Positions 1-7,420 of a stretch of 64,000 nt of DNA are shown here, one piece after another. The notes beneath the pieces are model-generated. The model ran no database searches. It worked only from the letters and a program-made list of their open reading frames with translations, and was not told the DNA's origin. How positions within the stretch are numbered: the stretch's first letter is position 1; each line of letters starts with the position of its first letter. This DNA is from a virus, in the IMG/VR virus record IMGVR_UViG_3300045972_000112, positions 1 through 64,000 of that record, one strand, 5' to 3'. A program made the position numbers and the translations under genes.

Positions 1-28
1 TCACCTACCAGGTCACTTGGGAGACATC

Positions 29-706
29 ATGACCGCCCCCGATGGGACCGCCTGCGCCCGCTGCGGACACCCTCTGAATGGGCACGTTCCCAGCGACGGT
101 CAGTGCTACCACGGAGCAGAGTTTCCGAACGCGGAGAACAAGTGGACGTTCGCTTGTCCCTGCCCCGCGTACCAGTCCGCCCCCACCCCGACCGCAGACG
201 ACGTGCTCGACATCGACGACTGGACCCGCGCAAGGCGACGCCCGCTCAGGTCGCTGGGTGAGCGGGACGACGCGGACGAAGCGCGACGGTGGAAGCGCGC
301 GTTCGCCAACGCTGAGGCTGAGGCCGCGCACTCGAAGCGGCTCGCTGACGCAGCGGAGGAGCGGGCCAGGACCGCCGAGGCCGAGGTGGCGGAGTCGCGT
401 CGAATCATCGGAGGACTGGACGAGGATCGGATCGCTGCCCGCACCGAGTCCCGCAAGGCGACCGCGTGGCACATGGAGGCGCTCGAAAGCCTCGCCGCTG
501 TTGTCGTCGAGCGTGACGCTGCTCGTGCTGAGGCCACTGCGACCCGCGAGGCCGAGGTCGAGCGGCTGCGGGCGCAGGTCCGTGACATCGCAGACGACCT
601 CGACTACGACGACGATGCCCGCGCGATCCGGGTGCGACTGATCCGGGCGCTCAACTCCGCCCCGTCCGAGCCCTCGCTGGGTCGCATCGCAAGGGAGACA
701 TCCTGA
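29..706 (+). CDS. Cys-rich N-terminus plus coiled-coil protein
   Basis: 225 aa, function not recognised. The first 50 residues hold paired cysteines (CARCGH, then CPCPAY), a likely small zinc-binding unit. Residues about 85-190 are an Ala/Glu/Arg-rich heptad-like stretch, probably a coiled coil. ATG at 29 is preceded by GGGAGA, better placed than the in-frame TTG at 17. The stop overlaps the next ATG (ATGA type), so translation is likely coupled, and the next gene's GGGAGA lies inside this gene's tail. It is a clear paralogue of the 23423 gene: shared APTPTADD, SLGERDDA, AAEERARTAEAEV and the ending IARET, with stretches of identical DNA. Confidence 0.75.
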   Translation: MTAPDGTACARCGHPLNGHVPSDGQCYHGAEFPNAENKWTFACPCPAYQSAPTPTADDVLDIDDWTRARRRPLRSLGERDDADEARRWKRAFANAEAEAAHSKRLADAAEERARTAEAEVAESRRIIGGLDEDRIAARTESRKATAWHMEALESLAAVVVERDAARAEATATREAEVERLRAQVRDIADDLDYDDDARAIRVRLIRALNSAPSEPSLGRIARETS

Positions 707-1209
707 TGGCGAACTGCGGACAACTGCCTATCGGAGGCTGCTGGCTGCCCATCGACCACGACGGGAAGTGCATCAACCCCGAGGTCGCTGAGCGGGTCCT
801 TGACCATCTTCCGCAGCGTCGCGTCCAGTGCGTCGGGTGTGGGATCACCTGGCCTTCCCACCCCGACTTCCTCAACCATCTGGCGGCTATCGAGCGTCAC
901 CGAGATCTCGATGGTCCCTGGTTCCGCTCCGTGGTCCACGAGTGCTGCACCCGGCCCGCCGAGATCGCGGACGGGATCAAGTCCCTGCGTGACCGAGGGA
1001 CCTACATACCCGTCCGTCGTGGCCAGAACGGTGTCTACGACGCGCTCGTGGATGCGGAGAACATCGCTCGGGGCGAGACCTGCGCTCGTTGCCTCTACTG
1101 GATCAACGAGCGCACCCACGCCAACGGGGACTGCCTTCTCCCTATGCGGACAGACGCTCTAGTCCTGCCCTACAACGTCGAACGAGCCGCATTGGAGAGG
1201 CTGACATGA
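706..1209 (+). CDS. Hypothetical Cys/His-rich protein
   Basis: 167 aa, not recognised. Cysteines and histidines come in pairs along the chain (CVGCGI near residue 43, CARCLYW near 127), as in small zinc-binding folds. It is translationally coupled on both sides: it starts on the stop codon of the upstream gene and its TGA overlaps the next ATG. The position in a run of mini zinc-ribbon genes suggests an early accessory role, but nothing in the sequence fixes the function. Confidence 0.7.
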   Translation: MANCGQLPIGGCWLPIDHDGKCINPEVAERVLDHLPQRRVQCVGCGITWPSHPDFLNHLAAIERHRDLDGPWFRSVVHECCTRPAEIADGIKSLRDRGTYIPVRRGQNGVYDALVDAENIARGETCARCLYWINERTHANGDCLLPMRTDALVLPYNVERAALERLT

Positions 1210-1454
1210 GCACCCTGGCGATGAACTGCGTCCGATGCGGCGACGGCTTCGAGATGACCTCCGACGACATGACGGCCATCCTCGCGATGACGAAGGTCTG
1301 GGACACCGAGCACAAGAAGACGTGTCCTCCCAAGACTCCGCATTCCGTGATCGCGGGAACCCTTGGCATAGAGCGGCTCGTGGACGGGCGCGAGCGCTGC
1401 TCACACTGCGGGGGAGACCCCTGGTCCGACGCCTGCCAGAGGAGTCACCGATGA
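1206..1454 (+). CDS. Small double CxxC protein
   Basis: 82 aa. Two CxxC knuckles (CVRC near residue 8 and CSHC near 66), with another Cys between them, suggest one structural zinc site. ATG at 1206 overlaps the upstream TGA by 4 bases. Longer in-frame upstream reading is possible but would overlap the previous gene extensively. Function unknown. Confidence 0.7.
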   Translation: MSTLAMNCVRCGDGFEMTSDDMTAILAMTKVWDTEHKKTCPPKTPHSVIAGTLGIERLVDGRERCSHCGGDPWSDACQRSHR

Positions 1455-1618
1455 GGTTCGTGCTCGTACCGGCTGGGCCGTACGTCCCTGATCCGTTCGA
1501 CCCCGACGAGACGTGGCGTGACGATCCGGACGACTGCCGTCACGAGTGGGTATCAGCAGGAATGACCGACTACGGAACCCTCTACGAATGCACCAAGTGC
1601 GGAGGCCTGACGCCGTGA
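1451..1618 (+). CDS. Small zinc-ribbon-like protein
   Basis: 55 aa, acidic and aromatic, with C..H near residue 29 and a C-terminal CTKC followed by GG, the usual shape of a half zinc ribbon. The ATGA overlap with the upstream gene sets the start. Function unknown. Confidence 0.6.
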   Translation: MRFVLVPAGPYVPDPFDPDETWRDDPDDCRHEWVSAGMTDYGTLYECTKCGGLTP

Positions 1619-1782
1619 GTGACTTCGAGCCCCGACAGATCGTCATCGCCCACGAGTCCGTCTGGGAAGGCCTGGAGCGTTGGGCCGGGATCCACAGCCT
1701 CGAACTGATCCCGCTGGGATACCAGCCCCAGGACGACCTGCCCTGCTACATCTTCGCGCCGATTGCGAGGGACAAGCCGTGA
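1615..1782 (+). CDS. Hypothetical small protein
   Basis: 55 aa from a GTG start that overlaps the upstream TGA (GTGA). It has no cysteine pair and no membrane segment, and the family is not recognised. It is part of the coupled run 29-2015. Confidence 0.55.
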   Translation: MSDFEPRQIVIAHESVWEGLERWAGIHSLELIPLGYQPQDDLPCYIFAPIARDKP

Positions 1783-2015
1783 GCAGCAGCCACCCGAGCG
1801 TGCAGGAGTTCTGGGGTCCCTGGATGTCACAGGGTGCTCAGGAGATACGTCACGCGACCGGGGCCCTGCTGCCGAACCCCTGCAAGCACGAGGTCTGGGA
1901 GGTCGAGGACGGAGTGCTGCACTGTCTCTGGTGTCTCAATAGCGTCGAGGCTCCAGATGATCTGCGGGACGCGGACGACAACTACGCCCAGAGACTTCTT
2001 AGGAACAGGGCTTGA
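1779..2015 (+). CDS. Small protein with C..H..CxxC motif
   Basis: 78 aa, GTG start in a GTGA overlap. C, H and CLWC around residues 35-50 resemble a treble-clef or ribbon zinc site. It is the last gene of the first coupled run, and a promoter-like sequence follows at once. Confidence 0.6.
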   Translation: MSSSHPSVQEFWGPWMSQGAQEIRHATGALLPNPCKHEVWEVEDGVLHCLWCLNSVEAPDDLRDADDNYAQRLLRNRA

Positions 2016-2040
2016 CGACTGTCGGAAGCGTCTACTAGAG
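2012..2040 (+). promoter_or_regulatory. Promoter-like site before winged-helix gene
   Basis: TTGACG at 2012 is followed 15-17 bases later by TACTAG/CTAGAG. The spacer holds GGAAGCG, a hexamer context that recurs in other intergenic gaps of this window. No transcript evidence. Confidence 0.45.
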
Positions 2041-2072
2041 TCGCTTTCACCACCACAGCCAAGGAGGCAGCA

Positions 2073-2438
2073 ATGTCTGTAGACCAGATCGAGATTCATC
2101 CGGGGAGCACGCTGGAGGACAGCCGTGCTCTGACCTTCATCCGCACGCAGGGCTTCTACGGGACCAACTTCGACGAGTTGGGTCAGTACCTCGGAGTCCA
2201 CCACGGATCCTCGTCCGCGATCCTCTCGAAGTTGCACGATGACGGCGCGATCCTCCGCCTCGCGGAGCAGCGTCGCGGAAAGTCGGTCTACGTGACCCCC
2301 GAGTACCAGGACCGCCGCAAGACCGTCCCGCGTCGCAAGAACCTGGACGAGCAGGCCCTGCGCGAGAAGATCGCGGCGGAACTGGACGACTACGGCTTCT
2401 ACGCCGCAGCCGGACTTGTGCGGGGTCCTGATGCGTGA
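2073..2438 (+). CDS. Winged-helix DNA-binding protein
   Basis: 121 aa. Residues about 25-85 read as a winged helix: a helix, then a recognition helix around HHGSSSAILSKLHDDG, then a basic beta wing (RRGKSVYVTPEY). The C-terminus is helical and charged. It has a strong Shine-Dalgarno (AAGGAGG) and its own promoter-like sequence, so it heads the second small-gene operon and is a candidate regulator of it. Which operator it binds is not visible. Confidence 0.65.
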   Translation: MSVDQIEIHPGSTLEDSRALTFIRTQGFYGTNFDELGQYLGVHHGSSSAILSKLHDDGAILRLAEQRRGKSVYVTPEYQDRRKTVPRRKNLDEQALREKIAAELDDYGFYAAAGLVRGPDA

Positions 2439-2595
2439 CGAGAAGTACGGCTACTGGGACCGCGTCTTCGACCGCGTCTTCTTCATGATCGCCGCGTTCT
2501 TCGGTTCCCTGCAACTCGATGCCCACGACTACGGGGCAGCCGCGCTGCTCTACTTCGTGGCCATCACCCTGATGGTTCGGGAGTCGCTGCGATGA
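2431..2595 (+). CDS. Small two-helix membrane protein
   Basis: 54 aa from ATG at 2431. It has two hydrophobic segments (about residues 16-28 and 36-49) joined by a short polar turn (DAHDYG), so it is probably a membrane hairpin. It overlaps the upstream gene by 8 bases in another frame and shares an ATGA overlap with the next gene. Function unknown. Confidence 0.55.
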   Translation: MRDEKYGYWDRVFDRVFFMIAAFFGSLQLDAHDYGAAALLYFVAITLMVRESLR

Positions 2596-2966
2596 GGGCC
2601 CCGGGATCCACCGAGAGGGTCTACTACCAGACCGTCGTCGAAATGCACCACGACAGGTACGACGGCGACTGGAAGAGCACTCGTGAGGTGGTCACGACCC
2701 CCGGAATGGGGAACCTGGTCTCCTCGGAGATCTCGGGCAGGAAGGGGCTACACGCTCCCGCACTGGACCTCGACCTACCGGCGTACCTGATCCCCTCGTC
2801 CACGCCAGGGCACTCCCACCTGTACATCGACGTCGAGATCCCTTGGTGGCGCTACCGCGTCATGCTGTGGGCGATGGCGTACGCCGGAGTGATCGAGCGT
2901 GGCTACTACCGCGCGAGCGTCGCACGCAAGGGAACACATCTACGACAGCCAGGAGTGAAGAAGTGA
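2592..2966 (+). CDS. Hypothetical protein
   Basis: 124 aa, not recognised. Mixed charged and aromatic residues, with a central IPSSTPGHSHLYIDVEIPWW segment and a basic C-terminus. Coupled at both ends by 4-base overlaps. Confidence 0.6.
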   Translation: MRAPGSTERVYYQTVVEMHHDRYDGDWKSTREVVTTPGMGNLVSSEISGRKGLHAPALDLDLPAYLIPSSTPGHSHLYIDVEIPWWRYRVMLWAMAYAGVIERGYYRASVARKGTHLRQPGVKK

Positions 2967-3199
2967 AGGTCGTCTACGTGAAGACCTACAACTCCCGGCC
3001 TACCTACAAGTACCGGCCCCGTAGCAGCGACAACGCTGCAACCCTCATCGGCGTTGCCTGGCTCATCGTGGTCCTGGTGGTCGCGGTACTGGGGACGCGG
3101 TTCTACTGGAGCGAGCGATCCTCCTGCAACGCCAAGGGAGGTGTCCTGGTCAAGTCCCAGGACTTCCTTCATCCCTACGGGTGCGTCAGCGCCCCGTAA
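2963..3199 (+). CDS. Single-pass membrane protein
   Basis: 78 aa from GTG in a GTGA overlap. A basic, Tyr-rich N-terminus (about 25 residues) precedes one strong transmembrane segment (about residues 28-46), then a short tail with two cysteines. The positive-inside rule suggests N-in, C-out. Function unknown. Confidence 0.6.
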   Translation: MKVVYVKTYNSRPTYKYRPRSSDNAATLIGVAWLIVVLVVAVLGTRFYWSERSSCNAKGGVLVKSQDFLHPYGCVSAP

Positions 3200-3239
3200 C
3201 CCAGCAAGTCCAACCAACCCAACCAGCACTGGAGTCACC

Positions 3240-3503
3240 ATGTCCGACCACCTGCTCTTCACGCTCACCCCGAAGTCGGAGAACTCGTTCGTCCTCTCCG
3301 CCGAGTTCGAGGACGAGCCCGGTATCCGTCTCGTCTTCGAGGTCGACGACGCGTCGATCATCGCGGACAACGCGATCCCGAAGATCTTCGACCACCTCGT
3401 CACCGACGCATACCTCCAGGCCGCGTACAGCACCCTGGAGCAGATGGACGCGCTCGTCGAGGAGATGGACGCGGACGCCGCACGGGAGGGAGCCTCCGTC
3501 TAG
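3240..3503 (+). CDS. Small acidic alpha/beta protein
   Basis: 87 aa, acidic. It starts with strands (LLFTLTPK, FVLSAEF) and ends with a helix rich in Asp/Glu and a DALVEEMDADAA tail. The 5036 gene ends the same way (DLLDKMDAEAAQ), and the 3842 and 4189 products have the same strand-strand-helix layout, so these look like diverged paralogues. Function unknown. Confidence 0.6.
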   Translation: MSDHLLFTLTPKSENSFVLSAEFEDEPGIRLVFEVDDASIIADNAIPKIFDHLVTDAYLQAAYSTLEQMDALVEEMDADAAREGASV

Positions 3504-3546
3504 TTCGGATAGTCTTCAAGGAAGCGTTACCTAACAAGGAGACAAC

Positions 3547-3753
3547 ATGTTCGCCGTAGCCAACCGCCCGCTCGTCAACTACTACACCCCGGTCCGTATC
3601 GGGAGCAAGGCGCTCGACGTGCGCGACCCCTACCAGCGCATCGGGACCGTGACCGAACAGAACGACGGCCAGGTCACGATCACCTTCGGACCCTCCGACT
3701 TCGTCGAGATCCCCGAGACGTACGCCCGCATCATCCCGCTCGACAAGAACTGA
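3547..3753 (+). CDS. Hypothetical small beta-rich protein
   Basis: 68 aa behind a good AAGGAGA Shine-Dalgarno. The sequence alternates strands and turns (RIGTVTEQNDGQVTITFG), like a small SH3-type barrel. No catalytic motif. GGAAGCG lies 20 bases upstream, in the gap before it. Confidence 0.6.
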   Translation: MFAVANRPLVNYYTPVRIGSKALDVRDPYQRIGTVTEQNDGQVTITFGPSDFVEIPETYARIIPLDKN

Positions 3754-3766
3754 CACAGCAAGACGG

Positions 3767-3795
3767 TTGACGCTGTCGCTTCCGTGTGATTGAAT
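3767..3795 (+). promoter_or_regulatory. Promoter-like site
   Basis: TTGACG, 17 bases, TTGAAT, upstream of the 3842 gene. The spacer contains CGCTTCC, the reverse complement of the recurrent GGAAGCG element. Confidence 0.45.
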
Positions 3796-3841
3796 CGGCA
3801 GCGTCCAACCGGAACCCCCGGTCCACGAATCTGGAGCAGAG

Positions 3842-4192
3842 ATGACCACCACGCCAGAGCAAGACCAGTTCCCCGTCGTGCAGACGGCCCTTCATATCCA
3901 CCCTGTCGACGGAGGATTCGTCGCCACCTTCTACGACATGGACAACGGCGACGCAATCGCCATCCAGGTCGTGGCCCCCGATCTGTCCCTCCTCGCGCAT
4001 CCCGTGAGCGGCACGAAGGCTGACCTCTTCGCCACCGCCGTCCTCTCGGAGCACGGTCTCGATCTTCTCCGCAACGGGATCGCGCGCCTCTACTCCGTCG
4101 AGCCCGACAGTGACGGAACCGAGGAGCCGGAACTCTCCGACGAGGAGAAGGCCGTCATCCGGGCCCGCGAGATCCTCGGGGGGAAGGAATGA
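3842..4192 (+). CDS. Hypothetical acidic protein, paralogue group
   Basis: 116 aa. The N-terminal half is strand-rich (VVQTALHIHPVDGGFVATF), then comes a helix and an acidic C-terminus that ends in a charged helix. It resembles the 3240, 4189 and 5036 products in layout and charge. The ATGA overlap with the next gene implies coupling. Function unknown. Confidence 0.6.
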   Translation: MTTTPEQDQFPVVQTALHIHPVDGGFVATFYDMDNGDAIAIQVVAPDLSLLAHPVSGTKADLFATAVLSEHGLDLLRNGIARLYSVEPDSDGTEEPELSDEEKAVIRAREILGGKE

Positions 4193-4443
4193 GCCTCAAG
4201 GTCTCCGTGCAGGTCCTCGCTGATGAGGCCCAGGACCGCTGCACCTTCGTCCTCAGCCCCGAGGGCAAGGAGGATCTCTGCTCCGTCTCGATCTCCTACC
4301 TGGGGATCTCCAAGGACGTCACCGTCGAGGAGGCCGCCCTACAGGAGGAGTTCCTCACCAGCATCCTCACCGAGCACAGCGGCCAGATCATCGACGCCGC
4401 ACTCGACGAGATCATCGCCATCAAGATCGGATCACAGGCATGA
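4189..4443 (+). CDS. Hypothetical acidic protein, paralogue group
   Basis: 84 aa with the same strand-strand-long-helix layout as its neighbours, and C-terminal hydrophobic/acidic heptads (QIIDAALDEIIAIKIG). Coupled on both sides by ATGA overlaps. Function unknown. Confidence 0.6.
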   Translation: MSLKVSVQVLADEAQDRCTFVLSPEGKEDLCSVSISYLGISKDVTVEEAALQEEFLTSILTEHSGQIIDAALDEIIAIKIGSQA

Positions 4444-4703
4444 GCAACTACAAGTACGGCCCCACCAACCTTCATACGGGTGACTACTACCAGCAGGACT
4501 TCCCCACGATCACCGTGGAGACGCTGGTGGCGGTCGAGCCCAGCAACCGTCGCAACCTCCGAGCCTGGAAGCGTGAGCGGGCAGCCATCGCGAAGAAGGT
4601 CCACCGTCGCTCCGCGCGCGAGCACCTGGCACGACAGCGGGTCACCCCTGCCCTGTCGCGACGTCAGCGCATCCTCGTCGACCGGATCCTGGCCGAGGCC
4701 TGA
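4440..4703 (+). CDS. Small basic protein
   Basis: 87 aa. From residue 35 on it is strongly basic (RRNLRAWKRERAAIAKK, RRSAREHLARQR), suggesting nucleic-acid binding or a ribosome contact. No recognised domain. It contains one of the in-frame CTTCATAC octamers. Confidence 0.55.
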   Translation: MSNYKYGPTNLHTGDYYQQDFPTITVETLVAVEPSNRRNLRAWKRERAAIAKKVHRRSAREHLARQRVTPALSRRQRILVDRILAEA

Positions 4704-4704
4704 G

Positions 4705-4821
4705 ATGGATCCCCGCGACTTCGAGCCAGGGAAGGGGGAGAAGTGGGCTATCGCAATCTTCTTCGGCGCGTGGCTACTGGCCTACGCGACCGCAGTCGCG
4801 TGGAGCCTCTCCCGCCAGTAG
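4705..4821 (+). CDS. Mini membrane protein overlapping the next gene
   Basis: 38 aa, one hydrophobic segment (residues about 14-33). ATG at 4705 lies one base after the upstream stop. Its last 79 bases are also read in another frame by the 4743 gene, so either this is a true overlapping pair or one of the two is not translated. Confidence 0.4.
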   Translation: MDPRDFEPGKGEKWAIAIFFGAWLLAYATAVAWSLSRQ

Positions 4822-5039
4822 CCGAAGAGGCTGAGGAGCAGGGGATCGATACCCGAGGCATCCCGTCCCACGAATGCCTCAACTGCGGCAACAACTGCTT
4901 CAAGATCGTGGCCTGGTTCGAGGACTACAAGATCGCTGGCTACACCACAAGCGGCTACTGCTACCTCTGCGGAGCACCAGTGACCGTACCCACCGAGATC
5001 GACGATCCATACTTCGTAAGGGACTGGGAATACTCATGA
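4743..5039 (+). CDS. Zinc-ribbon protein
   Basis: 98 aa from GTG with GGGGGAGA just upstream. CLNC near residue 45 and CYLC near 73 form a classic two-knuckle zinc ribbon, preceded by a basic and then acidic N-terminus. The start could lie further in, since the first 26 residues overlap the 4705 gene. Function unknown. Confidence 0.6.
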   Translation: MGYRNLLRRVATGLRDRSRVEPLPPVAEEAEEQGIDTRGIPSHECLNCGNNCFKIVAWFEDYKIAGYTTSGYCYLCGAPVTVPTEIDDPYFVRDWEYS

Positions 5040-5302
5040 CTGAGCAGATTCATACCGAGGACGACCCACAGGTCGTCGACCTCCTCCTGGAGACCCGCTA
5101 CCTCCCCGACGAGCACGCGTTCATGTACTCCTGGTCGGTCGAGGGTTACAGCGGCGCGCAGGCCGGATTCATCTTCACGAGCGACGACCCGGAGAGGGCC
5201 GCACTCCTCCTGCGGACCCTCTTCACCCCTGAGGCCATCGCGTCGGTCAGGCAGGGAACCGAGGATCTCCTCGACAAGATGGACGCCGAGGCCGCGCAGT
5301 GA
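5036..5302 (+). CDS. Hypothetical acidic protein, paralogue group
   Basis: 88 aa with C-terminal DLLDKMDAEAAQ resembling the end of the 3240 product. Strands at residues 25-50 are followed by an amphipathic helix. Coupled to both neighbours by 4-base overlaps, directly upstream of the HslV-like gene. Confidence 0.6.
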   Translation: MTEQIHTEDDPQVVDLLLETRYLPDEHAFMYSWSVEGYSGAQAGFIFTSDDPERAALLLRTLFTPEAIASVRQGTEDLLDKMDAEAAQ

Positions 5303-5883
5303 CGGTTATCGTCGCGGCGAGGACCCTCGACCGTGGCGTCGTCGTCGCGGCAGACTCCGAGATCAGCGACGACTGGACCAAGCAGCGCGCCGCCACCCCG
5401 AAGATCTGGACCTCGTCCGGTGCCCTCTTCGGATTCTGCGGCGACCTGCGACCGGCCCAGGTGGTCAAGCATTTCGCGGAGTGGCCGGATCTCTGGCCTG
5501 GCGACGATGAGCCGCTGCTCGACGTGGAGAAGTTCCTCCTCAAGGAGATCTGGGGAGCCATCCAGTGGGCCTCGGAGAGCCACCACACGGTCAAGACGAT
5601 CCTGGAGACCAACCTCCAGTCCGTCGATGCCGACTTCATCGTGGCATGGGGGGACAACCTGGCAGCGGTCTACGGCAACGGCGAGGTCCTGATCCCCTTC
5701 AAGGGCTCTGTGGCCATCGGTAGCGGCTTCGTGCATGCCCAGGGCCATCTGGCCGACGAGGGTCCGTACGAGTACGAGGACGTCCTTGCTGCCGTCCGAA
5801 AGGCCAAGAACGGGGCGGTGGGAGTCGGGGGACCGATCTACGTCGCCAACACCATCGACCTGGAGATCGAGGAGGTCTCATGA
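5299..5883 (+). CDS. HslV/proteasome-beta-like Ntn hydrolase
   Basis: 194 aa, close to HslV length. It starts M-T-V-I-V, so removing Met would expose Thr as the N-terminal nucleophile. An Asp in VVAADSE (18th after Met removal) and a Lys in TPKIW (34th) match the conserved Asp17/Lys33 of HslV and proteasome beta subunits with one extra residue. The GSG turn in AIGSGFVHAQG and the closing strand ANTIDLEIEEV also fit. No HslU/ClpX-type unfoldase is visible in the window, so a host ATPase or peptide-only activity is possible. GTG start in a GTGA overlap. Fold assignment is confident; activity is inferred. Confidence 0.75.
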   Translation: MTVIVAARTLDRGVVVAADSEISDDWTKQRAATPKIWTSSGALFGFCGDLRPAQVVKHFAEWPDLWPGDDEPLLDVEKFLLKEIWGAIQWASESHHTVKTILETNLQSVDADFIVAWGDNLAAVYGNGEVLIPFKGSVAIGSGFVHAQGHLADEGPYEYEDVLAAVRKAKNGAVGVGGPIYVANTIDLEIEEVS

Positions 5884-6185
5884 AGCGCACGCCGTTCGTC
5901 AGCCGCAGGCGTCACAACGACGCCCTAGTTCGCGCCACCTACTGGCATTCGCATTACCAGAACTTGCTGACCAGAGTGGGAAGCCTGAGCGGGGAACTAC
6001 ATCAGCAGGACAAGAAGATCCGGGCCCTGGAACAGGAGAACGCTCTCCTGATAGAGGACAACCGGCGCTGGCGAGACCGTGCCCTGTCCTCCCTGGCTGA
6101 CACCAAGGCCTTGTCGAAGACCCAGGTGCTCGGATCCATCTTCGCCCCAGACCGCTTCGACGTCTTCGGGCATGACGATCCGTGA
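5880..6185 (+). CDS. Coiled-coil protein
   Basis: 101 aa. A basic N-terminus, then residues about 35-75 form a heptad-rich helix (LHQQDKKIRALEQENALLIE). It is coupled to the protease-like gene by an ATGA overlap, so it could be an adaptor or partner of that enzyme, but nothing in the sequence proves this. Confidence 0.6.
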   Translation: MKRTPFVSRRRHNDALVRATYWHSHYQNLLTRVGSLSGELHQQDKKIRALEQENALLIEDNRRWRDRALSSLADTKALSKTQVLGSIFAPDRFDVFGHDDP

Positions 6186-6339
6186 CTGTCATACCCCCTC
6201 GATAGCGTTCTAGACCTGCAAGAAGCGATTCCTTGAGATAGTTCATCTTCCGTTCATCGGGGGAACTGGACAATCGATATAGAAACGCGCAAAGATCTGC
6301 AAACACACCAGAAGCAACAACGAACATCAGGAGCCCCAC
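6186..6339. promoter_or_regulatory. Intergenic control gap with AGAAGCGATT element
   Basis: 154 bases without a gene. It holds AGAAGCGATT (6221-6230), identical to sites at 8328 and 59262. A weak promoter-like pair (TTCATC, 17 bases, GATATA) lies downstream of it. Shine-Dalgarno CAGGAG precedes the ATG at 6340. Confidence 0.4.
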
Positions 6340-6609
6340 ATGAGCACTGGCAGCCTCTACCGCGAGCGAACCCTCATCAACGACGTCGACCTCGCTGGTG
6401 TTTCCGCCACGGTCGAGATCGACCAGGACGGGGACGTCTTCGCCAACGTCGTCATCGCCAGCAAGTACCAGCAGGTCGACCTCGACTTCTCCCCGATCCT
6501 CGGGAGCACGCCGGAGGAGGCCCTCGGGAACCTCATCACCTACCGCGACGCGCTCAACGAGTTCTTCGCGCTGGCCGAGGAAGCGCTCGCGGAGGTCATC
6601 AATGGCTGA
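6340..6609 (+). CDS. Hypothetical acidic protein
   Basis: 89 aa. Strands (VSATVEIDQDGDVFANVVI) are followed by a C-terminal helix ending EEALAEVING, close in layout to the 3240/5036 group. It begins a coupled run of four genes. Function unknown. Confidence 0.6.
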   Translation: MSTGSLYRERTLINDVDLAGVSATVEIDQDGDVFANVVIASKYQQVDLDFSPILGSTPEEALGNLITYRDALNEFFALAEEALAEVING

Positions 6610-6775
6610 GGAGCAGGAACTCCCCTTCATCACTCCGGCGCAGAAGGAGCACGTCATCGATGTGCTTCATACCAGGCGTGACAACGCCTACGCCGCCTTC
6701 GACGTACTGGGGTGGCACGAAGAGGCCCAACTGGGCTACGAGTACGCCATGGCGACGCTCAAGGACGTCCTGTGA
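6602..6775 (+). CDS. Hypothetical small helical protein
   Basis: 57 aa starting inside the end of the upstream gene. Helical, with no cysteine pair. Contains an in-frame CTTCATAC (Leu-His-Thr). Function unknown. Confidence 0.5.
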   Translation: MAEEQELPFITPAQKEHVIDVLHTRRDNAYAAFDVLGWHEEAQLGYEYAMATLKDVL

Positions 6776-7002
6776 GCACCGGGATCAACATCGACCCCAC
6801 CGACCACGTCGAGGACCTGGAGCGGGTACGCAGGGTCCAGGAGTGGCACGGCTGGGTAGAGCACACGGAGATGGATACTGACGTTCTCATCTCGCAGTTT
6901 CTGGACATCCTCCGGGAGACGCTCATCCGTCCCGTCGTTCCTGCCCCGGTGAAGGCCCTCGTGGACCGCATCCTCACGAAGTGGGACGGCGAAGATGAGT
7001 GA
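6772..7002 (+). CDS. Hypothetical small helical protein
   Basis: 76 aa from GTG in a GTGA overlap. Predicted helices around LISQFLDILRETLI and APVKALVDRILTKW. The ending ALVDRILTKW resembles the ending ILVDRILAEA of the 4440 product. Function unknown. Confidence 0.5.
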   Translation: MSTGINIDPTDHVEDLERVRRVQEWHGWVEHTEMDTDVLISQFLDILRETLIRPVVPAPVKALVDRILTKWDGEDE

Positions 7003-7324
7003 CGTAACCGCCGTCGGAACGGACGACCTGGACCCCGAGTTCGCGATCACCGGATCACTCATCGAGATCTGGGTGGATGACGACGACGACCCGCTCATCA
7101 CGGTTCAGAGCCTCGATGACTCCGATTCCATCAACTCGGATCTGGAGGAGAGCCTGGTTGAGGTCGATCACTTCGATGTCGCGCCGTTCCTCACCTTCAC
7201 GCACTTCGACGGCGTCACCGATTACGTCCGAACCGATACCGTCTCGCGTGTTCGAGTCAGCCGGGTGACGCTAGTGGACCTCAACGCTCCGGAGTCATTC
7301 AGTGACGACAAGTCAGAAGACTGA
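6995..7324 (+). CDS. Very acidic protein
   Basis: 109 aa with a DDDDD run near residue 30 and an acidic end. It is beta-rich between the acidic runs. DNA-mimic inhibitors are often this acidic, but charge alone does not prove it. Function unknown. Confidence 0.5.
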   Translation: MSDVTAVGTDDLDPEFAITGSLIEIWVDDDDDPLITVQSLDDSDSINSDLEESLVEVDHFDVAPFLTFTHFDGVTDYVRTDTVSRVRVSRVTLVDLNAPESFSDDKSED

Positions 7325-7353
7325 CGCACTCGGTTCATAGGACGTTCACCTGC

Positions 7354-7382
7354 TTGTCATCTAAGTCTCCGTATGGAAGTAT
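7354..7382 (+). promoter_or_regulatory. Promoter-like site for Lsr2-like gene
   Basis: TTGTCA, 17 bases, AAGTAT. The -10 region runs into an inverted repeat (7379-7420), so binding there could block initiation. Confidence 0.45.
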
Positions 7383-7420
7383 CCGAGTAAAGCAACACTA
7401 GGTCGAAACTACTCAGATAC
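7379..7420. repeat. Inverted repeat in the Lsr2-like gene leader
   Basis: GTATCCGAGTA (7379-7389) and TACTCAGATAC (7410-7420) are 11-base arms with one mismatch and a 20-base gap, just before the Shine-Dalgarno of the Lsr2-like gene. The left arm core ATCCGAGTA recurs at 22058 with an inverted partner. Confidence 0.6.
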
